Assembly: GCA_024516155.1 (NCBI GenBank)
Contig: JAJJXM010000041.1
Coordinates: 520,849 to 584,848, forward strand
Direction of reading: 5' to 3'
Source: Pyronema omphalodes
Taxonomy: Eukaryota > Ascomycota > Pezizomycetes > Pezizales > Pyronemataceae
Length of the DNA stretch: 64,000 bases
Shown here: positions 44,436 through 54,262 of the stretch, piece after piece
How positions within the stretch are numbered: position 1 is the first letter of the stretch
Layout: each line of letters begins with the position of its first letter
Translations under genes and position numbers: made by a program
The notes under the pieces: model-generated
The model's input: only the letters and a program-made list of their open reading frames with translations
Database searches by the model: none
What the model was told of the DNA's origin: nothing

Positions 44436-46079
44436 TTAACCATAATTATTACTCAGCGTTTCCATCCCTAGAAGTTTCACGGCCAACGCATGTGTTGGTC
44501 CGGGGAGCGGTTTAGTGAGGACATCTGCGACATTTTCTTTGGACGCAATGTATTCGAATGATACCGTTCCCTTTCTAGCTTCGTCGATCGAGTGGTGAAA
44601 CTTCACATCGATGTGTTTTGTTTGCGCCTTAATGACGCCGGTCTGAAGGAGGCGAAGTGCTCCCATGTTGTCGCAACGGACCGAGGTCGGCACTTTGTTA
44701 TCCCAGGCTTCGGTGTCGTCCATCAATAGGGGAAACCAGATCGCTTCACGGGTCGCATTGCTGCATGCGATGAACTCGGCTTCAAGAGTGGAGAGGGTGA
44801 TGACGGACTTCTTCTTTGAGCTCCAGTGGATCGCCCCGTCCGCTCCTGGCGCAAGGACTATGCACCCCCCGACGCTTTTCCGATCGGCTGTACTGCCGGC
44901 CCAGTCGCTGTCGGAGAAGAGTCGCAAACAGTCCTGCGGTATGTCGTGGTTACGCTTGTAGATAATCGACAAATTTTTCGTACCTTTCAAGTATCGGATG
45001 ACCCTCTTCGCAGCGGTCATGTGCATGGCTAGAGGCGACTGATTGTATCGGCTGAGGGCAGTCACCGCGAAGGCGATGTCAGGACATGTTCCGATTGCTG
45101 CGTACATCAGTGGTCCGACCATTGATAGATACAGGCGTTTTTGCTGTTCATCAGTGGTCTTGTCTTCGCAGTTAGTATTCTCCAGATCAACATGAATGTA
45201 CATCGGGGAAGAGGTGGGTGCGGCCTCAAGAAGACCGTATCTGGCAATCACCCCCTCAATGTAATGCTTCTGCGAGATGGCAATGCTTCCGTCAGGCAAG
45301 TATTCGAGTTCCAGGCCGAGAAAACGAGTCGCTTTTCCGAGATCTGTCATTTTGAAGCGAGCACTGAGGGCCTTCTTGATGTTGTCGCCCATCCTCTGTT
45401 TTGTCAGATTGAAGATCAAGATATTATCGACATATAAGAGTAGAAATGCGTCCTTCATGAGGTAGAGGTTGGAGTCGGCGTATGCCTGTTGGAAACCTTG
45501 CTTCATGAGGAAGTCATTAATCTGGGCCCACCATAATCGGGGTGCCTGTTTTAGGCCGTACAGGGCTTTCAGCAGGCGGACCGTCGATGTTTTTGATAGA
45601 CGTTTGTCGAGCCATTCGATGCCAGGAGGCATGGACATGAAAGTCCTGTCGTTGTCAATGGCTGGGTTGAGGAAGGCCGTGACAACATCCATTTGATCGA
45701 CTGACCACCCCCTGGTTGCAGATAAGCTTAGCAGGTAACGTAGAGTACTTAGCTTGGAGACAGGTGCATATGTCTCATCATAATCGATTCCTGGAACTTG
45801 CTCGTAACCCTTTATAACCAGTCGGGCCTTGAACTTTGTGCTGCCGTCAATGTTGCATTTGGTTTTGTAAATCCATCGACATTTCAAGGGCTTGCATCCA
45901 AAGGGAACAGTGATGCCGTTGTAGGATGTTTGATTGTCGGATGCGTCAGGCGATAACACTGGTCGGAGAGGCTCTGCATTGTCATTTGATTTGAAGGCCT
46001 GGAAGGTTTCGTTTATCAGTAAAGAGTTCCATTCTTCTTGCATCGCAGTTCTCCAGTTGTCCCGGTCGGCGCTCTTCAT
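44436..46079 (-). pseudogene. Copia reverse transcriptase-RNase H, catalytic Asp lost
   Basis: 547-codon frame. Copia RT blocks: KCRWIYKTK, DQMDVVTAFLN, LYGLKQAPRLWW, then the active-site box YVDN at about 45434-45423, where family members have YVDD. The Asn codon is AAT at 45423-45425, one G-to-A change from GAT. RNase H follows with SDSDWAGS, EAEFIACS, CDNMGA, KHIDVKFH and ADVLTKPLPG at the end. Upstream in the same frame coding-like sequence extends to about 46300 but is cut by TAA just before residue 1. Loss of the second catalytic Asp predicts no polymerase activity. Confidence 0.9.
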
Positions 46080-46657
46080 GGCTGCGGTTTAACAGGTCGG
46101 GTCGCCGTCAAGCAGATCGGGACCTATCGCCGCGTCGGGATCGTCTATAGTTGCTTTGGCAAGAAATGCCGAGGCCAGGGCGTTGTCAATATCAATGTCT
46201 TCGTAGCGGGACTTGTTTAGTTTGTTGGCCTTCAGTCGCTCGTCGCGTAGTGACAGTGAATTCATGTCATTAGAAGCATCTGAGAATTTGGATGTTAGTT
46301 CAAAGAAGTGAATATCTGAGCAGTAGAGGAAGAAATTTGAGAAACAAGGGAATGCAGTAGACAGGGATTCCGTGGCAGAATCTCGTGAGGAGATGCACAG
46401 CGGAGTGTTATTCGGATAAAATTCTCAGGATAAGTATCCTTGAACTGATGATAATCAGTGTGTGGCATATTCGCCTAACAAGAGTAGTCCGGACAGCATG
46501 GAGGCTGATCGGGACAGTGACATCCAAGACAAAATTGTCAATGTATAATTAGAGTGAGGCAGCATGAAAACTGATCCGAGTCGAGGAAAATGAGATGAAG
46601 ACTATACCGTGTGGCCGTGAAAGGTCCTACAGCGGTGACATGAAAAGGTTGGAGTGG

Positions 46658-47977
46658 TCATTTGTACATACTCTGAATGAGGGCGTCTATCTCATGTGAT
46701 ATGAGCGCTGACGCATTCTCATCACCCCCTTCAATGATATCAGGGAAACAGTCAGATATTGCCTTGATGATTTCCTCTGATGTATTGGGACGTCCTTCAG
46801 AATCGAAAGCATTATTGTCCTCTAAGAAAACGACGTTGGAAGCGCGCACGACAGAACGTGAATTGAAGTCATAGATGCGCCAAATCTTTGACGAATCCGT
46901 GTACCCAACCATCATGCTGTGTGACGCGCGTGCGCTCCAGTTCTTGTCTGTCGTCTGCTCCTTCGGTATATGCTCGAAGACCGTGCAACCGAATCTTCGA
47001 AGGTGTAGCAGCTGAGGTGGCCTGTGAAACAGGGCCTCATGAGGACTTAGCCAGCCTTTGAGCGTCCTAGTCGGAGATATTGAATGAAGGTACACCGCTG
47101 TGTTGACAGCCTCAGCCCAGAAGCGATGAGGAACTTGGGCGTCTATTAGCATGGAACGTGCTTTGCCGTTGATCGTCTGAATGAATCTCTCGGCTGTGCC
47201 GTTTTTATGCTGTGTGAAGGGTGGTGAGGGTTCGAACGAGATACCGCTTTTCGCCAGGAAAGAACGGAACTGTTGATTATTAAATTCCCCTGTGCCATTA
47301 TCACACCTGAAACGATGAATCTTATGTCCTTGAGATTCAATCCACGCTTTGTATTCTTGGAATACCGGTAGTACTGCGTCTGTGGATTTTGATTTCAGAA
47401 AGTAAACCTTGGCGAAACGACTGAAGTCGTCGATATAGATGATATAATACCGTCGTTGGCTGATCGACGGAGTCGATATTGGCCCGCAGACATCCGAGTG
47501 GACAAGTTCAAAGGGCTTGCTCGCACGTTCGGTTGGTGATCGGATAAAGGACTGTCGATTCCTGGCTTGTATGCAAGTCGTACAGGACTGGGAATGATCT
47601 AATGTTGTGGTTTTATCAGTTGAATTGATAATTTTAGACAAGGACTCAGAATTGAGGTGGGCCAGTCTTCTGTGCCACATCTCGTAATTGCTTGTCGGTT
47701 CAAGGCGGAAAGAGTGTTTATGTGCTGTCCGAAAGTCTTTGTCGCTTGGACGCGTAAGATCAACGTCTGCACTTGTTCGTTTATTCGATGATCTTGTTGT
47801 TCGGGACGAGGAGGGAATAGAGTTAATGTCGACGCCTGCACCAGATCGGGTGGTTATCAGGGCGTCGTGGTCCTCCTTAATAGCCTCCGCTGTCCATCTG
47901 TAAAGATTGTCCTTCATGTGAGCGACAATGATTGTTTTGGAGGTCTTGTCTTTGACATCACAAGTACCGTCCGCCAT
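46658..47977 (-). pseudogene. Copia integrase
   Basis: 439-codon frame. GAG-pre-integrase and zinc segment: MWHRRLAHLNSESL, then CTTCIQARN (HHCC type). Catalytic core: HSDVCGP with the first Asp, FRCDNGTGEF with the second Asp, and KNGTAERFIQTING with the Glu; then the copia-type FHRPPQLLHLRRFG. The reading frame ends with a stop at 46658 and lies in a different frame from the RT, with about 350-580 nt of disrupted sequence between. Confidence 0.9.
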
Positions 47978-48059
47978 AGTAATTTCCCACCCCCTTTTAT
48001 CGAAGAGGGGCAGAGAGAAAAGGGAGAGTCGAAACGTGGGAACGTATAGTGCAGAAATT

Positions 48060-48292
48060 TGAAAGAGATTATTGAGGATTATTTTTCCGTAGGTGTTGGT
48101 GGTGACTGTACTATTGTCACCTAAACGAATGTTGATGGACTTGCAAGTAGCTCAAGAATCAGTGAGAAAAGCAGATTTATCATTACAAAAATGGTGCGTT
48201 GCACCAGAGTCGAGCACCCATGTATGTGTCTCAGCGGACGAGTCTGTGGCGATCAAGACTTGCGCTGTTAGGGAGGTGCTGGAGTTCCCGAG
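48060..48292 (-). pseudogene. Copia protease segment between two in-frame stops
   Basis: The same frame as gag and integrase carries WVLDSGATHHF near 48230-48200, the aspartic protease active site of copia elements. A TGA ends gag at 48293 and another TGA (after FLTDS, near 48150) precedes the integrase frame. Both are single C-to-T or G-to-A changes away from sense codons. Confidence 0.8.
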
Positions 48293-49039
48293 TCAAATAC
48301 CGAGATCAGTGTTGTCTAGCTCGGCAATGTTCGCACTGGAACGCAGCTTGTACCGCTCGCGTATGGCGGTAGCCGAAGATGTGAGTTTGCACTCTGTCGA
48401 AACGTGCCCCTTCTTTGTACAGTAGTGGCATTGGACGTCCTCCTTTTTCGAAGCTTTAGCAGGTCTAGACGGTCCGGCGCTTGAGGATGCTGCGCGTTTG
48501 TTCGGGTTGCGATTGGCGTAGTATTCCTTCGTGTTGTGGCTGGAGCGTTTACAGTGGTCGCACCACTTGGTTGTCGTAGCATGCGCCTCGCCACTCGGGG
48601 ATCCTAGGGTGGCCTCCCACATATGTTCGTGGTCGTGCAGGATCTTCTGGAGCTCGTCAACTGCAATATTATCAAGTTTCGCGAGCTCGTGTTTTGTAAC
48701 TCCGTAGGAGTCAGGGAGATTTGCAATGACAGAATTTACCAGCGCAGTGTCGCTGATATCTAAAACCATGCCAGTAAGTGGAGCCTGAATGTTTAAGAGA
48801 TCAGTTATCCATTTCGACATGGACTGCCCGGGGTTAGGCTTTGATCTCGAGAACTTAATCCAGAGGTTCCTTCGTCCGGAGTTTGTTTTAGAGTTGTCGA
48901 ACCGAGCCTCGAGTTTAAGCCACATCTAGCGTGGGTTGTCGAGTCCGATGATAACCCTGCGACAGGTGAGGTCGCAGTGATCAAATATGATCTGGGTGGC
49001 TCTGGCCGCCCTTTCATCGAAGTACTGGAGATCCCTCGC
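48293..49039 (-). pseudogene. Copia gag, interrupted by gypsy insertion
   Basis: From 49039 the minus strand reads ARDLQYFDERAARATQII and on to GLDNPR, then a TAG (48926-48928), then MWLKLEARFDNSKTNSG and the UBN2-type gag body. It ends with the zinc knuckle CHYCTKKGHVSTEC and a TGA at 48293. The first codon is completed by bases beyond the gypsy element (63999-64000), proving that gag was split by it. Confidence 0.85.
49035..49039. other. Gypsy target-site duplication, left copy (ctcgc)
   Basis: ctcgc directly precedes the gypsy LTR end (tgtgaacc). The same five bases follow the far LTR at 63994-63998. Five bp is the usual duplication for Ty3/gypsy elements. Confidence 0.92.
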
Positions 49040-50395
49040 TGTGAACCTGGCTATTGAGGCTTTCAATAGAGAGGCTTATTCGATCAGTCGTTCTTCGTTT
49101 CAAAGGTATTCAACAAATAAATTTCCCAAGAAGCTAGGAAGTAAACTAATCGATCACAGGCCGAATAAACTTAAGGGTCTCGTCCTGAGGTATTGGTGTA
49201 GAATGGTAACGTCGTAACAAGGGATCAAGTTGCTGATGCTGGAGGAGACGGTGGGAAGACTTAGGGTCTTTTATAGACTTTCGTCTACAAGTTCGCCCAG
49301 ACTTCCCAAGGGAACCAACTTCCAAACTAAGCTTAGGAGATAAGACGTGAGTCAATCCTTTGACAAATCTGCCGATGGCTCGCATCATGCTGCATGCGCA
49401 ATTATATTAATTGCTCACTTGCATGATGTGCCTCGTCTCAGATTAATCCTTGACATTCCTCGCCGTGCTACCACACCTTCCAATCAGGTATTGGGGTTAA
49501 GCGCCTAGTGGAGGGTTACTCCACTTGAGCGCATAATGCAATGACTCCTCCGATAATAACATGTGAGTCATATATCGCATGAGTCGTCTTGATCATAGAT
49601 CTCCCTAGAGAATCTCGATTGCGAGTGAAGGAATCTGACATCATAAGGCAGACTATGCCTTACCGGAGCGCACTGCCCCGTCACATTCCTGTGTGATGTC
49701 ATAACAGCCCCACCTGCGCGCACTTGCGCGCAGCCACACCCTGGTGTGTACGCAAACGCCGTCTTACCTTGCAGTTGGTAGTCATTGGCCTAAGGTCGCG
49801 TCATATCAGTTCCATCCAACAGTTTCCCTGAGTGGTGTTCCTTGCTGCAGGACGTCGTCTCATGCTAACGCAATCTTGACCCTTGTCCTGAGCTCCACTC
49901 CTGTTGGCTGACTAGACTCTGCCTTGTTCCTTGGCCGACTATCCGCCCAACTCAGACCTCGGATGATCCTATTCGTCTGCCTTGCACTGTCCTGAGAATT
50001 CCCTTCTCTTGCAAGCCCTCTGGTAGCCGTGCTTGGTGGAACACAACCTCAAGTATAAGGAGGTGTCCTTTCGCCGTCATCTTCTGTCTCCATCAGCGTC
50101 GTCTGTAGTTTTCTCATGGGTAAGTCGACACCCATGAGGTAAGTTGTTCCTTGTTCCCATCCATCTGTGATCCTCCAAAACTGACAGTGAATAACAGGTA
50201 GCGACGCCTCGGGCCGGGATCCTCGTGAGGTCCTTTCGGAAAGTCACGAATCACGTGACGTGGCTAGCTGGAGCTCCTCAGGGGGTTCCGGCCCGGGATA
50301 CTAACCTTATTATTCATTCTCCTGTCGAGTTTGCCATGTTCTCTAAATGTTATACATGTTACCTATTCTATACTCACACATTATAGGGTGTGACA
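49040..50395 (-). repeat. Gypsy 3' LTR (1356 bp)
   Basis: On the minus strand it begins TGTCACACCC and ends GGTTCACA, with TG...CA ends. A TATA box (TATAAAA, 49275-49269) marks the promoter. Confidence 0.95.
49269..49275 (-). promoter_or_regulatory. LTR TATA box
   Basis: TATAAAA on the minus strand, repeated in the 5' LTR at 56808-56802. It lies about 95 nt upstream of the CCTTAAGTTTAT word discussed as a possible RNA 5' end, and about 230 nt from the LTR end. Confidence 0.55.
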
Positions 50396-50412
50396 CCACC
50401 TCCCCCCTGTTC
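50396..50412 (-). other. Gypsy polypurine tract
   Basis: GAACAGGGGGGAGGTGG on the minus strand directly abuts the 3' LTR, the expected plus-strand primer site. Confidence 0.8.
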
Positions 50413-50566
50413 AAGCTTCGTCCCGAAGCAAGTAGTTCATCATTCTGTGATCGCACCTCGCCGCAGCCAAGTGATTAAGTGATCATATATGGATGTAGTC
50501 CTCCAGCCCCTACATCCTACTACCAACTCGACCTAATGAAAACCTCGTGGGGAAAAACATTAAGCC

Positions 50567-53500
50567 TTAATCCTTGAGTCGGTAGTCCCTCGGAGAATCA
50601 GGGTACTTGAGATGAAAATCTCGTAACTTCTCCTGACCTCCTACTGAAAAGTTGTCGAATGGTTCTGTCGTCCAGTCCTTTTTATTAGGCCAACCTAGCC
50701 ATTTAACAAGGTATAAGATTCGATTGCCAGATTTGTAGCTGCTCATTATTTCATCGATATCATATTCCTCGCTTCCCTCAACGTCGTCTGCTTCCCGTAA
50801 AATTTTGTTTGTATCAGGTGGAGCCCGAGTTCCTGCTCTAAAGGGCTCAAGTAAAGAGGTATGAAAGACGTTGTGTATCTTCCATTTTCGTGGGAGTGTA
50901 AGTCGTACCGCTGTTGGGGAGATGACCTTTTCGACTTGGAAGGGACCATGTAGTTTATGGTCTAACTTCCTTGATGGGCGTCTGGTTCGTATGTTGCGTC
51001 CATCTAACATAACCAAGTCTCCTACTTGGTATTCTGGTGCCTCCTGTCGTTTCTGGTCTGCATAACGTTTCATTCTTTCTTGTGTTTTTTGAAGGGCTAA
51101 CTTGGCTCCTTCATGAATCGTATGCATCCAGTGGGCGTAGGCTTTGCTGGCTGGGTTGCGCACAGCAGTTGCCGAAGGGTTGCTCGTATTTGGGTAGAAC
51201 CCATAGTTAGCGTAAAAGGGTGACAGTCCAGTTGCGCTTGTGACTGAGTTATTGTATGCGAACTCAGCCATAGGTAAGAGATCAGCCCAGTCGTCCATTT
51301 CGTGGTTAACAAAAGAGCGGAGGTAAGCTTCAATTGTTTGGTTGAGCCGTTCCGTTTGTCCATCTGTTTGTGGGTGGAAGGCTGTTGACATTCTTGGTTT
51401 TATTCCTAACGTTCCAAGAAATGCTTTCCAGGTGGTGCTTGTGAACCTGGAGTCTCTGTCCGACACTATGTCCTTGGGTAAGCCGTGCAACTTCCAAATT
51501 TCCTTTGCGAAAATCCTGACAAGGTCTGCAGTTGTCTTGCCATCTTTCTGTAGGGGAATGAAGTGCGCCATTTTAGTAAATCGATCAACTATAACCCATA
51601 GTTGATCACACCCATTTGATTCTGGTAGGTCGGTGATGAAATCCATAGCAATAGACTGCCATGGGGCATATGTTAATTCCAAAGGTTGCAACATCCCATA
51701 CTTAAGGTGCCTAGCAGTCTTGTCCTTCTGACATTCCAAACAGCTTTGTATATATTCAATTATTTGTTCATCCATCTTCGGCCACCAAAAGTTTCTTCTT
51801 ATTAATTCAATGGTCTTATCCTGACCAAAGTGTCCTGCAATTTTCGAGTTGTGCTCCGATTCCAGGACCATGTTGACTAAATCCTTTGGCACCCATAACT
51901 TCTCTTTCCGATAGATTATGCCATCTTCTATCGTTAGTGGGTCCTTTATTTTGTTTGCTGCTTTTTTATAATTTTCGTCCAGTTCTCCAGCTTCTTTAAC
52001 CATCTTCAAAAATTCGCCAGACCATTTAACAGAAGGAATAGAATTGAGCCGTGCTGAAGAAACCATGAATGAAGTTCCTTCTCCTCCACTGCTAATTGCT
52101 GAAATCGATGCAAAATGTTCTTTGTGAAGGATAGTCGTAATCGGCTGATCCTCACCTCCCCCCTTTTCAGGGCGGAACTCCGGACGCCTTGACAATGCAT
52201 CTGGCTTCCCATTCTTACTTCCAGGTCTGTAAAAAGTCTTAAAGTCAATACCAGCAAGTTCTTGAGCCCACCTTGCTTGGCGACGATTGAGTACTTTTGT
52301 TGTGGTGAAGTACTCCAAATTTTGATGGTCGCTGAATACCTGAACTGTGTGCATTGCTCCCTCCAAGTATCTTCTCCATATTTTAAACGAATCCACAATA
52401 GCTAAAAGCTCTTTATCATGGATTTCGTAGTTGATTTCTGCCGGAGTAAATTTCCTGGAGTGAAAAGCAATAGGGTGCAGCTTTCCGTCCTCTCCTTTCT
52501 GAGAAAGGACTGCGCCTAAGGCAAAGTCAGAAGCATCAGTTTCAACAATGCAAACCTTTTTAGGATCAAAATGACCCAATATTGGTGCCTTCGTAAACCT
52601 CTGCTTCAACTCATCAAATGCCAATTCCATGGCAACAGTCCATTCCCACTTCTTTGGATCGCCCTTGGTAGATTCAGTAAGAGGACGACAAATTCTTGAA
52701 AAGTCCTTTATGAATCGGCGATAGAAGTTTGCAAATCCAAGAAAGCCTTGTGTCTCTTTCAAGGATCTAGGAGGTTCCCAGACCAGGACGGTTTCCACTT
52801 TATCTTTTGCCATCTCAATTCCCTTTTCGCTTATAATATACCCCAAAAATTCCACTTTGTTTGTCCCCCAAACACATTTTTCCGGAGATATTACCAGCCC
52901 ATTTTCTTCCAGTCTTTTCAAGACTTCCTTAACCAATTCATCATGTTCCTCCTCCGTCTCCGCGTAAATCAGAACATCATCAATATAAGCAATCACTCCC
53001 TGATCCAACATGTCCCTAAAGATATGATTCATCATATCCTGGAATGTGGCCGGTGCATTGCTTAATCCAAAGGGCATAACCAAAAACTCATAAAGCCCAT
53101 ACCTGCATCTGAAGGCTGTTTTCCATTCATCGCCTTCTTTAATCCTAATCAAATGATAACCGTTCTTCAAATCCATTTTCGTGAAGAACCTAGCTCCTCT
53201 TACTCTGTCTTGTAATTCAGACATAAGAGGGAGGGGGTAGCGATTTGCTATTGTTATTTTATTAATCCCCCTATAGTCAACACAAAGTCGTAGACCTCGG
53301 CCATGGGGTTTTGGCACAAAGAGAATGGGTGCTGCGGCAGGAGATTTTGATGGTCTAATCTTGCCTGTCCTTAGCATTTCTTTTAGCCATTCTCTGAGTG
53401 TCTCCAGTTCAACTTCATTAAGCGCATAGACTGGTCCCCAAGGAGGAGTCTCTCCTTCCTTTAAGTCTATGGCATGGTCGTAAGACTTGTGTTCTGGAAG

Positions 53501-54262
53501 CTTGTCTGCTGCTTCCTTGGTCATGATATTGATCCACTTACGGAATTTCTCAGGGACTTGTTGAAGTGCCTCTGACAATTCCTCTTTAGTGGCAATGGCT
53601 GATATATGGCCTATAACTGAGGCCTCAGGGTGGTCGAGTACTCGTCTATCGACCTTAAGGGAGAATGTACTGGCCTGAGCCTTAGTACAATGTTCGGTGC
53701 AACGTGGAGTTGTGAAGGAGATGTTATTGCTTTCTCCCCACATGTTGCAAGGTTGGTGTTTTGCCATCCACCAGTATGGTAAGATGACATCGCAGTCGCT
53801 GTCAAGAGGGGCGACTTCGAAGGATTCGGCTGCAAAGTGTTGTTTATGCTGCAGCATGAAAGGTACCGTAAAGAATTCTCCAGCTCCAGCAACTACCTCG
53901 TTATTGAAGTTGCGGATTTGAAGAGGCTTGTCTCTCTTCACAGTAGGGATTTTGTATGTATGGACAAAACCTTTGTCCAGTAGTGCTGAGGTGGAGCCTG
54001 TATCGAGTAGGACCCGCACCGTTCTGAATTTATTCTTTGACCAATTCAACACCATGTTGATTATTGGCCTTCTTCCGTGATAAGGTGGGACCACGGCTTC
54101 CATTTTTGTTTCCTTGGAAGAGGTTCCATTGTCGGTTCGTCGATTTTTTGTCTTGATCGACCCCAAGTTGTCTGTGGATTTTCTTTTTGTTCCACAACAA
54201 ATAATATTCCCTGCGTCAGATATACATTCCTCCTCCTCAGGTGACGCAACCCTAGAGGACAT
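50567..54262 (-). CDS. Gypsy pol polyprotein with C-terminal chromodomain
   Basis: Uninterrupted 1231-residue frame. Protease: DTGS at residues 87-90. Reverse transcriptase: [27 protein letters not shown] and the active-site box YIDDV (near 52990). RNase H: ETDASDFALGAVLSQ and the SDHQNLEYF region. Integrase: HHCC zinc finger (GHFGQDKT through CLECQKDKT), then catalytic DFITDLP, SDRDSRFTS and TDGQTERLNQ. The end carries a chromodomain (YDIDEIMSSYKSG, YLVKWLGWPNKKDWT), which in chromoviruses can guide insertion to marked chromatin. All catalytic motifs are present. Its ATG overlaps the gag stop by one base in TAATG (position 54262 is shared), so reinitiation after gag is the likely way pol is made. 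Confidence 0.95.
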   Translation of the reverse strand: MSSRVASPEEEECISDAGNIICCGTKRKSTDNLGSIKTKNRRTDNGTSSKETKMEAVVPPYHGRRPIINMVLNWSKNKFRTVRVLLDTGSTSALLDKGFVHTYKIPTVKRDKPLQIRNFNNEVVAGAGEFFTVPFMLQHKQHFAAESFEVAPLDSDCDVILPYWWMAKHQPCNMWGESNNISFTTPRCTEHCTKAQASTFSLKVDRRVLDHPEASVIGHISAIATKEELSEALQQVPEKFRKWINIMTKEAADKLPEHKSYDHAIDLKEGETPPWGPVYALNEVELETLREWLKEMLRTGKIRPSKSPAAAPILFVPKPHGRGLRLCVDYRGINKITIANRYPLPLMSELQDRVRGARFFTKMDLKNGYHLIRIKEGDEWKTAFRCRYGLYEFLVMPFGLSNAPATFQDMMNHIFRDMLDQGVIAYIDDVLIYAETEEEHDELVKEVLKRLEENGLVISPEKCVWGTNKVEFLGYIISEKGIEMAKDKVETVLVWEPPRSLKETQGFLGFANFYRRFIKDFSRICRPLTESTKGDPKKWEWTVAMELAFDELKQRFTKAPILGHFDPKKVCIVETDASDFALGAVLSQKGEDGKLHPIAFHSRKFTPAEINYEIHDKELLAIVDSFKIWRRYLEGAMHTVQVFSDHQNLEYFTTTKVLNRRQARWAQELAGIDFKTFYRPGSKNGKPDALSRRPEFRPEKGGGEDQPITTILHKEHFASISAISSGGEGTSFMVSSARLNSIPSVKWSGEFLKMVKEAGELDENYKKAANKIKDPLTIEDGIIYRKEKLWVPKDLVNMVLESEHNSKIAGHFGQDKTIELIRRNFWWPKMDEQIIEYIQSCLECQKDKTARHLKYGMLQPLELTYAPWQSIAMDFITDLPESNGCDQLWVIVDRFTKMAHFIPLQKDGKTTADLVRIFAKEIWKLHGLPKDIVSDRDSRFTSTTWKAFLGTLGIKPRMSTAFHPQTDGQTERLNQTIEAYLRSFVNHEMDDWADLLPMAEFAYNNSVTSATGLSPFYANYGFYPNTSNPSATAVRNPASKAYAHWMHTIHEGAKLALQKTQERMKRYADQKRQEAPEYQVGDLVMLDGRNIRTRRPSRKLDHKLHGPFQVEKVISPTAVRLTLPRKWKIHNVFHTSLLEPFRAGTRAPPDTNKILREADDVEGSEEYDIDEIMSSYKSGNRILYLVKWLGWPNKKDWTTEPFDNFSVGGQEKLRDFHLKYPDSPRDYRLKD

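Larger units (their letters stand above)
44030..49039 (-). mobile_element. Ty1/copia retrotransposon, decayed, 5' part outside the window
   Basis: Order on the minus strand is gag, protease, integrase, reverse transcriptase-RNase H, polypurine tract, 3' LTR, the standard copia order. The internal sequence stops at 49039, inside gag, where the gypsy element inserted. The copia sequence resumes after the gypsy target duplication at 63999 (bases ag complete an in-frame gag codon) and leaves the window. Several in-frame stops and one frame change make it inactive. Confidence 0.9.

Noticed and set aside
49146..49388. 80-codon frame inside the gypsy LTR (also 56679-56921)
   Set aside because: Present in both LTRs because the LTRs are copies; no gene features, and the region is regulatory DNA of the element.
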